A DNA stretch of 64,000 bases from Salegentibacter salegens (lineage in GTDB: Bacteria; Bacteroidota; Bacteroidia; Flavobacteriales; Flavobacteriaceae): NCBI RefSeq assembly GCF_900142975.1, contig NZ_LT670848.1, positions 1,364,001 to 1,428,000 on the forward strand. Direction: 5' to 3'. Below the pieces are notes generated by a model. That model was given only the letters and a program-made list of their open reading frames with translations, was not told where the DNA came from and did no database searches. Of the stretch, positions 18,511 through 27,000 are shown piece by piece; position 1 is the first letter of the stretch, and each line of letters begins with the position of its first letter. The translations under genes and the position numbers were made by a program.

Positions 18511-18914
18511 TGGCTACTACTCCCGAAATATTTCAGCAGAGTTTTTTAGTTGAAGAAAAACATTTAGACGAGCAAAACCACGTAAATAACGTGCAATATG
18601 TGCAATGGGTGCAGGATGTGGCCAGGGCGCACTGGGATGCCCGGGCAACTAAAGAACAGAATGAAAAGTATTTCTGGATCGTGGTAACCCACGAAATCAG
18701 CTATAAACAACAGGCTTTTTTGGGCGATAAGATCTTGTTACAAACTTATGTTGGCGAGACTTCTCACGTAAAATCTGTTCGGCACGTGATTATAAAAAAT
18801 GCTGAAACCGAAAAAGTTTTGGTAGAAGCCAAAACCACCTGGGCACTTATGGACCAGGAAAAGAAAAAACCTATTAAAATTTCAGAGGATTTAAAAAAGG
18901 TCTTTCAGCAATAA
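18510..18914 (+). CDS. Acyl-CoA thioesterase (4HBT hot-dog fold)
   Basis: A 134-residue hot-dog protein with the 4HBT layout: HLDEQNHVNNVQYVQWVQDV near the N-terminus, where the His and Asn correspond to the usual active-site region, then WIVVTHEISYKQQAFLGDK. The family hydrolyses acyl-CoA thioesters in the cytoplasm. It overlaps the glutaminyl cyclase gene by one base. No particular acyl substrate can be inferred. Confidence 0.87.
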   Translation: MATTPEIFQQSFLVEEKHLDEQNHVNNVQYVQWVQDVARAHWDARATKEQNEKYFWIVVTHEISYKQQAFLGDKILLQTYVGETSHVKSVRHVIIKNAETEKVLVEAKTTWALMDQEKKKPIKISEDLKKVFQQ

Positions 18915-18945
18915 ATTCAACCTGACTTCAGTAGAAAGCACAAAA

Positions 18946-19018
18946 AAGCTTATTTGAATTTGCTCATCTTAGATCCTGAAACAAGTTCAGGATGACGTTG
19001 GGCTCCTCAAATAAGCTT
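18946..19018. repeat. Family A palindromic repeat copy 3 nested in a hairpin
   Basis: The core at 18965-18999 (CATCTTAGATCCTGAAAC, then AAGTTCAGGATGACG) is flanked by outer inverted arms AAGCTTATTTGA (18946-18957) and TCAAATAAGCTT (19007-19018). It lies between convergent genes. Confidence 0.7.
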
Positions 19019-19042
19019 TAATATATTCTGTTTTAAAAGGGA

Positions 19043-20317
19043 TTACACTTTAAAAAGTGGTTTTCCCTTCATCATCGCTTTTACCTCATTTTTCACGGCT
19101 TCCAATTCACTATCATTTTCAATATTAGTGATCACACGCTCAATAAAATCTACAATTTTAGGCATATCAGCTTCTATAAGTCCGCGGGTTGTAACTGCGG
19201 CAGTACCTATTCTAATTCCTGAAGTCACAAATGGTGATTTATCGTCAAAAGGCACCATATTTTTATTCACAGTAATTTCGGCTTTACTTAAGGCCTCCTC
19301 TGCTTCTTTTCCGCTTACATCTTTATTTCTAAGATCTATAAGCATACAGTGATTATCGGTGCCGCCGGAAATAACTTCATATCCTTTATCCATAAAAGCT
19401 TCAGCCAGTTTCGCCGCATTCTTTTTTACCTGAACGGTGTAATGTAGAAATTCGTCGGTTAAAGCTTCTCCAAAAGCCACCGCTTTTGCAGCGATTATGT
19501 GCTCTAACGGCCCACCCTGGTTTCCGGGGAAAATTCCGCTGTTAAGCAAAGTAGACATTTTTTTAAGCTTTCCGTTCTTAAGTTTTTGTCCAAAAGGATT
19601 ATCAAAATCTTTACCCATCATTATAATTCCGCCACGAGGCCCACGAAGGGTTTTATGCGTCGTTGAAGTTACAATATGGCAATGTGGCATCGGGTCGCTA
19701 ATTAAACCTTTGGCGATTAGGCCGGCAGGATGAGCGATATCTGCAAACAAAATTGCTCCTACACTATCGGCAATTTCTCTAAATCTTTTATAATCTATTT
19801 CTCGTGAATATGCCGAAGCCCCGGCAATAATCATTTTAGGTTTTTCTTTTTTTGCAATTTCAGCAACCTGGTCGTAATCTATAAGTCCCGTTTCTTTATC
19901 TACCCCGTAAAATACCGGATTGTAAAGTTTTCCAGAGAAATTTACTGGAGAACCGTGCGTTAAATGCCCACCGTGAGAAAGATCAAATCCTAAAAATTTA
20001 TCTCCCGGATTTAGGCAGGTATGAAATACAGCTGTATTTGCCTGTGAACCCGAATGGGGTTGCACATTAGCATATTCAGCATTAAATAATTCTTTTAAAC
20101 GATCTATAGCCAGTTGTTCTACTTTATCTACCACTTCGCAACCGCCGTAATAGCGCTTGCCCGGGTAACCTTCAGCATATTTATTGGTAAGAACAGAGCC
20201 TGCAGCTTCTAAAACCTGCTCACTCACAAAGTTTTCGCTGGCAATTAACTCAAGTCCATTTAGTTGGCGTTCTTTTTCTTCCGCAATTAAATTAAAAATT
20301 TCGGTGTCTCGTTGCAT
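19043..20317 (-). CDS. glyA: Serine hydroxymethyltransferase
   Basis: A 424-residue PLP enzyme interconverting serine and glycine with tetrahydrofolate, supplying one-carbon units. Family motifs include [35 protein letters not shown], and the PLP lysine K222 in [14 protein letters not shown]. The length is normal. The gene is transcribed divergently from fahA; a TACTTTTG box on its own strand lies 27-34 bp upstream. Confidence 0.97.
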   Translation of the reverse strand: MQRDTEIFNLIAEEKERQLNGLELIASENFVSEQVLEAAGSVLTNKYAEGYPGKRYYGGCEVVDKVEQLAIDRLKELFNAEYANVQPHSGSQANTAVFHTCLNPGDKFLGFDLSHGGHLTHGSPVNFSGKLYNPVFYGVDKETGLIDYDQVAEIAKKEKPKMIIAGASAYSREIDYKRFREIADSVGAILFADIAHPAGLIAKGLISDPMPHCHIVTSTTHKTLRGPRGGIIMMGKDFDNPFGQKLKNGKLKKMSTLLNSGIFPGNQGGPLEHIIAAKAVAFGEALTDEFLHYTVQVKKNAAKLAEAFMDKGYEVISGGTDNHCMLIDLRNKDVSGKEAEEALSKAEITVNKNMVPFDDKSPFVTSGIRIGTAAVTTRGLIEADMPKIVDFIERVITNIENDSELEAVKNEVKAMMKGKPLFKV

Positions 20318-20343
20318 CTCAAAAGTTTACGTTAAATATTCCT

Positions 20344-20391
20344 CAAAAGTAAGAAATACATTCGGTTAATAACAGGAAAATAATATATTTG
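20344..20391. promoter_or_regulatory. Divergent promoter region of glyA and fahA
   Basis: TACTTTTG on the minus strand (20344-20351) serves glyA, and TATATTTG on the plus strand (20384-20391) serves fahA. Both fit TAnnTTTG and lie at short distances from their start codons. Confidence 0.5.
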
Positions 20392-20427
20392 GAAACATTA
20401 GATTTCTTAATAAAAACAAAAAATTAT

Positions 20428-21717
20428 ATGCCTATTACAGCTAACGACCCAAATAGAAAAACCTGGTTGGAAACCTCGGAAACCACCGATTTCCCTATTC
20501 AGAATATTCCTTTTGGGGTATTCCTAACCCGGGACGATGTAATTACCATAGGCTCCCGTATTGGAGACTTTGCGATAGATCTTGGTGCTTTGCATCAGTT
20601 GGGCTATTTTGAAGGAATTCCGTTAACCGATGATATATTTTTACAGGACACCCTTAACGATTTTATTTCTGACGGAAAAAAGACCTGGCGACTGGTTCGT
20701 AACCGAATTGCCGATATTTTTGACGCAAATAATGAGAAATTAAGGGATAATGAAGAGCATAGAAGCCGTGTGCTTTTTACGCTAGATGAAATTGAAATGC
20801 AAATGCCGGTTCAGGTTGGTGATTACACCGATTTCTACTCAAGCAAGGAACACGCGACTAATGTTGGAACAATGTTTCGAGATCCAGATAACGCCTTATT
20901 GCCAAACTGGCTGCACATTCCCGTTGGTTACCACGGAAGAAGTTCTTCTATAATCCCGAGTGGAATCCCTGTTCACAGGCCACAAGGACAAACCAAACCA
21001 AAAGATTCTGACACTCCTGTTTTTGGCCCGTCAAAAAGAGTAGATTTTGAAGTTGAAATGGCCTTTATCACCACAGATGCAAATCCTTTAGGAGAACCAA
21101 TCCCAATAGACGAAGCCGAAGAATATATCTTTGGAATGGTCTTATTTAACGACTGGAGTGCAAGAGATATCCAAGTATGGGAATATGTGCCTTTAGGGCC
21201 ATTCCTTGCCAAAAATTTCGCTTCTTCAATTTCTCCATGGATTGTTACTTTAGATGCTTTAGAGCCTTTTAGAACTGAAGGACCTAAACCTGAAGTAGAA
21301 TTATTTCCATATTTACAAAGCTCAGGTAAGAAAAGCTTTGATATTAACCTTGAAGTTTCCCTTAAACCTGAAAATTCTGAAGAAACCCCGTTGGCAAAAA
21401 CGAATTTCAAGCATATGTACTGGAATATGAGTCAACAACTGGCGCATCATACCGTAAATGGTTGCCCGGTGAATTCTGGAGATATGATGGCTTCGGGAAC
21501 AATTTCAGGGAAAACACCCGATAGTTATGGTTCTATGTTAGAGCTTTCCTGGAAAGGTGAAAAACCAATTAAACTTAAAGACGGAAGCGAACGTAAGTTT
21601 ATTGAAGATCACGATACGGTAATTATGCGTGGTTATTGCGAAAGCAAAGGTCGCAGAATTGGTTTTGGTGAAGTAAGTAGCCAGTTGCTACCGGTATTTG
21701 AACCTAAGAAAAAGTAA
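20428..21717 (+). CDS. fahA: Fumarylacetoacetase
   Basis: A 429-residue full-length fumarylacetoacetase, the last enzyme of tyrosine degradation, splitting fumarylacetoacetate into fumarate and acetoacetate. Visible motifs are FGVFLTRDD, the metal-site region DFYSSKEHATNVG, LPIGYHGR-like VGYHGRSSS, DFEVEMAFI, NDWSARDIQVWEYVPLGPF and GDMMASGTISG. The ATG at 20428 (MPITANDPNRKTW) is preferred over an upstream TTG at 20389, which overlaps the -7 box. Other genes of the pathway are not nearby. Confidence 0.95.
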   Translation: MPITANDPNRKTWLETSETTDFPIQNIPFGVFLTRDDVITIGSRIGDFAIDLGALHQLGYFEGIPLTDDIFLQDTLNDFISDGKKTWRLVRNRIADIFDANNEKLRDNEEHRSRVLFTLDEIEMQMPVQVGDYTDFYSSKEHATNVGTMFRDPDNALLPNWLHIPVGYHGRSSSIIPSGIPVHRPQGQTKPKDSDTPVFGPSKRVDFEVEMAFITTDANPLGEPIPIDEAEEYIFGMVLFNDWSARDIQVWEYVPLGPFLAKNFASSISPWIVTLDALEPFRTEGPKPEVELFPYLQSSGKKSFDINLEVSLKPENSEETPLAKTNFKHMYWNMSQQLAHHTVNGCPVNSGDMMASGTISGKTPDSYGSMLELSWKGEKPIKLKDGSERKFIEDHDTVIMRGYCESKGRRIGFGEVSSQLLPVFEPKKK

Positions 21718-21724
21718 ACCACCC

Positions 21725-21756
21725 CGGAGTTTTAAATCTCGATTATCGAAAATTTA
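21725..21756 (-). repeat. Family B repeat, short copy 2
   Basis: On the minus strand TTTTCGATAATCGAGATTTA followed by AAACTCCG, starting 8 bp after the fahA stop. It is the palindromic end of the family B element only. Confidence 0.5.
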
Positions 21757-21772
21757 CTGCAATTATATAAAA

Positions 21773-21802
21773 AAGGCTGTCTTGGACAGCCTTGTTTGTT
21801 TT
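21773..21802. terminator. Terminator after fahA
   Basis: Perfect 9-bp arms AAGGCTGTC and GACAGCCTT with a 3-nt loop, followed by a T-rich stretch. Confidence 0.8.
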
Positions 21803-21817
21803 AAATAAAATATCTAA

Positions 21818-21925
21818 TTAAGTCCTGTTCTTTTTCTTCGCTGCTTTCGCCGCGCGTTTTTCCTTTAAACTCAATACCGGTTCTTTTCTAGCCGAATTCT
21901 TTGAAGGTGATTTTTCTTTAGGCAT
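21818..21925 (-). CDS. Small basic protein, 35 residues
   Basis: An ORF of 36 codons from ATG 21925 to TAA 21818, encoding MPKEKSPSKNSARKEPV followed by LSLKEKRAAKAAKKKNRT. It is highly basic and Lys/Ala-rich, with the SLKEKRAAKAAKK style of short conserved proteins I associate with Flavobacteria. It probably binds nucleic acid, but no function is known to me. It sits behind the fahA terminator in its own spacer. Confidence 0.55.
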   Translation of the reverse strand: MPKEKSPSKNSARKEPVLSLKEKRAAKAAKKKNRT

Positions 21926-22084
21926 AATTTCTAAATAGTTTAACATTAACCCGGTAAAGATAGTGAAAGAAAGCTTTGAAAAGTATTATTTACAACCTAA
22001 TAGATTTTTAATTAATTTCCTCTAAAAAAATTTACTTTTCAATTATAAAGGTTAAATCAACCATCAATTGGGCAAAGACCTATA

Positions 22085-22537
22085 TTACTCCTTAACTATA
22101 GTAGAATGTAACAATTGTAGTTTCCAACCCTCTTCAGTGAGAATTGCCGAGGCGCTTTCCAGCCAATTTATTTCCCTAACAATCCTGTCTCCCGATTTGA
22201 ATTCAGCTTTATTCCGATAAGCTATCCAGGCCATTTTACCTTCGATCTTTATCTCTATAAAATCAAAAGAATTTATCCTTTTTACCTGTGTATTTTGTTC
22301 ACTGGCTTTTTTAATATAATTCCTCATCTTTTCCATATCCCAAACTTCACCGGTCTCCAGGAGCAGGAAATCGGGAGTACAATAGGTCTCCAACGCCTGG
22401 GTGTCCATATCTGAAAATATTTTTTGAAAGGAATTTTCAATGAGATCTTTGATTTGATCTTCATTGGTTTTTTCGGAATTCTGTCCTATAGTGGTTACTG
22501 CTAAGAACATAATTAGAATTTGAAGTATTCTTTTCAT
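22085..22537 (-). CDS. Exported NTF2-like (SnoaL/DUF4440-type) protein
   Basis: A 150-residue protein with a signal peptide (MKRILQILIMFLAVTTIGQ) and one NTF2-like cone domain: QIKDLIENSFQKIFSDMDTQ, ALETYCTPDFLLLETGEVW, WIAYRNKAEF, WLESASAILTEEGWKLQLLH. This fold includes ketosteroid isomerase-like enzymes and ligand-binding proteins. No catalytic residues can be assigned. It is a stand-alone gene, but the same fold recurs in the 28.7-32.9 kb cluster. Confidence 0.8.
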   Translation of the reverse strand: MKRILQILIMFLAVTTIGQNSEKTNEDQIKDLIENSFQKIFSDMDTQALETYCTPDFLLLETGEVWDMEKMRNYIKKASEQNTQVKRINSFDFIEIKIEGKMAWIAYRNKAEFKSGDRIVREINWLESASAILTEEGWKLQLLHSTIVKE

Positions 22538-22723
22538 TTGTCTTATAATTTTAAATATAAATCTCGAGGATTCGGTTTTACAAATTAAGGTATTTATATA
22601 ACCTCCTGTTTTCTTAATATTAAAATTTTTAAGAATTTATGTAAATAAAACTTTACATTTAAAATATTTGTTTATTTTTGTAAAGTAAACATTACATATA
22701 GTAAACTATTAATTACATTTAAA

Positions 22724-23116
22724 ATGAAAAAAGAACGAAAAAAGAACCTTTACACCCTTGCCGTATGGACCTGGAGCTGGGTGGCTACCATGGCAATTGC
22801 CGCCTTTGGACCAAAGTACATTTGGGATGATCACACTGTTTTAACCACATTGGCAGTATCAGTCAACTTTATTCACGGAATTTTAATGATTTTCGCTAAC
22901 CGAAGAATGTTTAATAATTTTGATGAGCTGGAGCGTAAAATCCATTTGGAATCTTTGGCTTTAACATTGGGATTAGCAGTTGTAGTGGGACTGTCTTATT
23001 CTTTACTTGACGCTACCAATCTAATTAAATATGATGCAGAAATAAGCAAGCTTGTAATATTTATAGGCTTAACTTATTTAGTTTTGGTCACCATAAATAC
23101 CAGAAGGTACACATGA
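22724..23116 (+). CDS. Four-helix integral membrane protein paired with an HTH regulator
   Basis: A 130-residue protein with four hydrophobic segments (about 12-32, 40-60, 82-102, 106-124) separated by short charged loops (NRRMFNNFDELERKIHLES). It overlaps the following HTH gene by 4 bp (ATGA). A membrane protein cotranscribed with a small YozG-like Xre regulator is a recurrent arrangement in Gram-positive and Bacteroidetes genomes; its function is undefined. The upstream region contains AGTAAAC repeats (around 22683 and 22700) that could be operator sites, and TATTTTTG as a possible -7 box at 22673-22680. Confidence 0.75.
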   Translation: MKKERKKNLYTLAVWTWSWVATMAIAAFGPKYIWDDHTVLTTLAVSVNFIHGILMIFANRRMFNNFDELERKIHLESLALTLGLAVVVGLSYSLLDATNLIKYDAEISKLVIFIGLTYLVLVTINTRRYT

Positions 23117-23310
23117 AAAATAAATTAAAAGTACTTCGGGCCGAACATAGTTATACCCAGGAAGATTTAGCAGATATTATTGGGGTCTCCCGGCAAACAA
23201 TTAATGCCATAGAAAAAGAGAAATTTGACCCTAGTTTGCCCACAGCTTTTAGAATTTCAAAACTCTTTAAGTTACCTATAGAAGCTATTTTTAATTTTGA
23301 GGAAACTTAA
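23113..23310 (+). CDS. Xre-family HTH regulator (YozG-like)
   Basis: A 65-residue DNA-binding protein made almost entirely of one Cro/C1-type helix-turn-helix: LRAEHSYTQEDLADIIGVSR, QTINAIEKEKFDPSLPTAFR, ISKLFKLPIEAIFNFEE. This YozG subgroup is usually encoded with a small membrane protein, as here (4-bp overlap). It probably autoregulates the two-gene operon. Confidence 0.88.
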   Translation: MKNKLKVLRAEHSYTQEDLADIIGVSRQTINAIEKEKFDPSLPTAFRISKLFKLPIEAIFNFEET

Positions 23311-23320
23311 ATGTGGTCTC

Positions 23321-23476
23321 TTATTTTTGGAATCTTAGACGACCGGTTACCAATAAACCTATACCCAGACCTGCTAATAAACCAGCAGCTATATCGGCTA
23401 AATCTCCTTCGACTAAGGGAAATAAAAAAACTCCAATTGCTAATAATACTAAACCGATAATTCTTACTTTATTCAT
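23321..23476 (-). CDS. Small membrane protein, 51 residues
   Basis: An ORF of 52 codons from ATG 23476 to TAA 23321: MNKVRIIGLVLLAIGVFLFP, then LVEGDLADIAAGLLAGLGIG and LLVTGRLRFQK. It has two hydrophobic segments rich in Gly/Ala/Leu with positive residues at both ends. It is convergent with the HTH regulator gene, ending 10 bp beyond it. No function is recognised. Confidence 0.6.
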   Translation of the reverse strand: MNKVRIIGLVLLAIGVFLFPLVEGDLADIAAGLLAGLGIGLLVTGRLRFQK

Positions 23477-23525
23477 AATTTTTTAAAGTTTGAAAGACCC
23501 TTGGGATCTCTTGAATGTTGAACAC

Positions 23526-23931
23526 TTATTCAATTATATAAAATTTTAAATAATGATTTCTACCGAAGCTTATTGGATAGAAGATATATATTAAAAGAAC
23601 TGCGGAGAAACCACTCATTAAAACATCATTGATTTCAATTATGTAAGATAACACAAGCAAACTTATTTGAACTAAAAGCAATACCGGCAGTATCCATTTA
23701 TTTTTTGGAAACCCTGTGAGTTCAAATTTTGTTAGCTCATTCTCTTTAATTTCAATAGCATGTACCGGGCTACCGCACCAATCAATTTTTGCTTTCAATT
23801 TATAATTACCGGGTTCTAAATCAAATCCTTTTGATTCTCCGTTACCTATATATTTGATTATTAAGGTGTAACCCGATTTCTCTGCCCCTATTTGCCCATT
23901 CAGATCTCCTATTTACTATTAATTTGCTCAT
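23526..23931 (-). pseudogene. Small membrane-anchored protein gene broken by a two-base deletion
   Basis: From ATG 23931 one frame reads MSKLIVNRRSEWANRGREIG and LHLNNQIY, then stops. The other frame takes over at the AT-repeat at 23846-23853 and reads IGNGESKGFDLEPGNYKLKA and KIDWCGSPVHAIEI, then two hydrophobic segments, ending at 23526. Adding one AT unit joins them into a smooth 130-residue-class protein with a beta-sandwich head and a two-helix tail. The intact 3' ORF alone would need a TTG start at 23798. Function unknown. Confidence 0.6.
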
Positions 23932-24073
23932 TGATGAGGAATTTTAAAAGCGCACATAGCGGTGTATATTTAATGAGTAGCATTTACAGTTCACAGAAGT
24001 TTATTAAAGAGATTTTAAAAATAAGTAAATTTCTAAAATTTAGGAGAAAAGGAAAATATTTTCTAAAAAACAC

Positions 24074-27000
24074 TTATTTTAAAACTACCCCAATTCCTAT
24101 TTTTTCCAACAAATACGGATTATGATCAATAATCAGAATATCATTGGCTTCACTAAGTTTTTGTAGTATCGCATACAGCAAATCAATATCAGCATAATGC
24201 AATCCAGTGCTGGGTTCATCTAAAATATAAAGCGCGTTGGTAGTTTGGTCCTGAAGCCAATTTAATAATAGCAAACGCTGCTTCTCCCCCGAAGAAAGAG
24301 ATTGCACAGCTTGATCCAGGCGAAGATGGGCCAACCCAATCTCCTCCAGCTGATTTAAGAATTGGAAAGTTTTATCAGAAACCTGAGTGTTCGTTAACCA
24401 TTCTTTTAATTCGTTTAAATTCAAGGCGAGTACCTTAGCAATATTTTTCGAATTAACGGTATGTCGCAGAATGTGCGGCTGATAGCGCTGCCCTTTACAA
24501 ACTTCACATTTTTCAATGGCATTGGCAGCTACATCAAGGCTGGTTTCCATATAGCCTTTGCCCTTGCAGTTTGAACACTGACTTGTTTTTGTTTTATATG
24601 AAAAGTCACGAGGCTTGAGGCCTGTTTCGTTCGCAAAGATCTTGCTTGTTTCCTTCAGCAAATCCAAATAAGATACTAATAAGGTATTGGCATGGGACCT
24701 TAGTTTTTTAGACTCAAAATAATGCGCAACTGCATACTTTTTTGGAAACTTTATACGCTCACAATTCACCGGCATTCCTGTCTCAATGCTCGGGATCAAA
24801 ATATCTTTTACTAAGGTGGTTTTCCCTATTCCCGATTTACCACTAATAGCTGTAATTCCCCCAACTGGAACTTCCAGGGCTACTTTCACTAAAGTATGTT
24901 TGGAGAGTTTTTGGATAGAAATGGACTCCTTTGCTCCTTTTAATTCAATTGCTTTAGAAGGTTCTTTCAAAAAAGGATGACAATCTTCTTGTTTCAAATA
25001 ATCCTGCGGACTTCCTTGAAAAGTAATATATCCACCCAACTTACCCGCCTGTGGGCCAAGCTGAACCAATCGATCAGCCTTCAGAATAATCTCTTTATTA
25101 TGTTCAATCACGATCACCGTATTTCCTTTTTCAATAAGTTCCTTCAGAATATTGATCAGGTCGGGAATATTGTCATTAGATAATCCTGCGGAAGGCTCAT
25201 CTAACAAATAGGTAATGCCTTTAAGCGGAGAGTTTAATTGTTTTATAAGTGTTACCCGTTGATTTTCTCCGCCAGAAAGCGTGTTCGATTTACGGTTTAA
25301 TTGCAGGTGATCAATATGCAATTGCTTTGCCCGCTTGATGGTATTGATTAGATGAGGCTGAATGTTGGAAATGAGTTTTTTATCCATCACCTCTTGATTG
25401 GAATCGGCCAAAAGCCAATTTTCCAAAGCTTTAAAATCCAATGATCGTATTTCGTGAATAGATTTTCCCCCAATTTGGAAAGCTAAGCGTTCCGGTTTTA
25501 ATCCACTTCCAAAACAATGGCTGCATTCTTCAAGGGAGAAAAGTGCCTTAAGTTTTTCAATATTTTTATTCTTTCGGGTCTTATAATATTCTTCTTTTAA
25601 GTAATGAAAAAGGCCTTCCCATTTCATACTTACCTCCTGAATTCCTTCCCTGGTTTTAGTTTTGAATAGCCAGTTAGTTTTCCATACGGTGTTCCCCGCC
25701 CCGTGAAATAAAATATCTTTTTGTTTGTCGGTTAACTCCTTAAAGGAAGTTTCCAGGCTAAATCCATACGTGGCACCCAGCTCTTTCACGATCGCCATAT
25801 ACTGACTGCTCGCTTGACCATAATAAGCCAGGGGTTTGTTGTGGTCAAAGAGGCCGCCGGCAATACTCTTGTTTTGATCCAGGACTATTTTATCCAAATC
25901 GGGCAACAATTCCTGCCCCATACCATCGCAGATGGCACATTTCCCAAGTTCGTGATTATTAGAAAAATGACTGGCAGATAAATCGGCTCCTTCGTACTGC
26001 GCTTTTCGGGAAAAGGCAAAGCGTAAAATCTTATCTATTCCGGTTTGTTTGGCAATGTCGGAGCGGTCTGTAAAACTTTTTTCTTTACGGGTAACGCAAA
26101 TAGTTGGACTAAGCCCTTCAATATGGTCAACTTCAAATTGAAAATTCACCCCTACCCTGGACTGTTGATAACTCGAAAACTGTTTCGTCATTTCCTGTAA
26201 TCCATAGCCATGGAGAGTGTCAATCACCAAAGAAGATTTTCCCGAGCCTGAAATTCCAGTGATTACCGATAATTGATTCTTTGGAAGATTTACATCCAGA
26301 TCTTTAAGATAATGCGTTCGCGCTCCCTTTAAAAATATCGTATCCCTACGCTGATCTGGCGGTTCTTTCAAATCTGGTGCCTGGGCTTTTATAGTGTTAT
26401 TTACCAACACATTAGCCGAGGATTGAAAAAGCGGATGATTCTCAAAACAAATTATGCCTGCGGTTTGTTTCTTGAGCCTGTGCAAAGCTTTTAGCAGTTG
26501 CCTCACATTTTGCTGATGCAATCCAATACTGGGTTCTTCCAGCAATAAAAGCGTCTTCTTTGATTGTTTTGCAAAGTGTTTAGTGAGTTTAATTCGTTGT
26601 GCTTCACCGCCCGACAAGGTGTTAGATGGCTGGCCAAGTTTGATATAACCCAGGCCAAGCTGCAGCATTAACGAGATTATTTTGGTGATCTTCTTCTCTT
26701 CGGAAAAGAAATCAAAAGCTTCTTCTATACTTAAATCATAGATTTCCGAAATATTTTTATTGTTCCAGTGTATTTTCAGTACCTCCGGCTTAAAACGCTT
26801 TCCATTACAGGTGGGACAAACCTGGTTAATGGTGCCCATCACATTCATAGAAAGGCTAATTACCCCAGCCCCTTCACAGGCTTCACATCTTCCGCTCTTG
26901 TTATTAAAAGAAAAAGCTCCTTTAGCAAGCTTCAGAGCTTTCGCTTCCCGAGATTTTGCCAGGAGATCCCGTATTTTATCGGCCAGGCCGGTATAAGTGG

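Noticed and set aside
20389..20427. Upstream TTG start for fumarylacetoacetase
   Set aside because: The TTG overlaps the TATATTTG promoter box, and the conserved protein begins at the ATG 20428.
23892..24125. A 77-codon plus-strand ORF between the small membrane pseudogene and the UvrA-like gene
   Set aside because: Composition is that of AT-rich spacer, and it overlaps the 5' part of the broken minus-strand gene, which reads sensibly.
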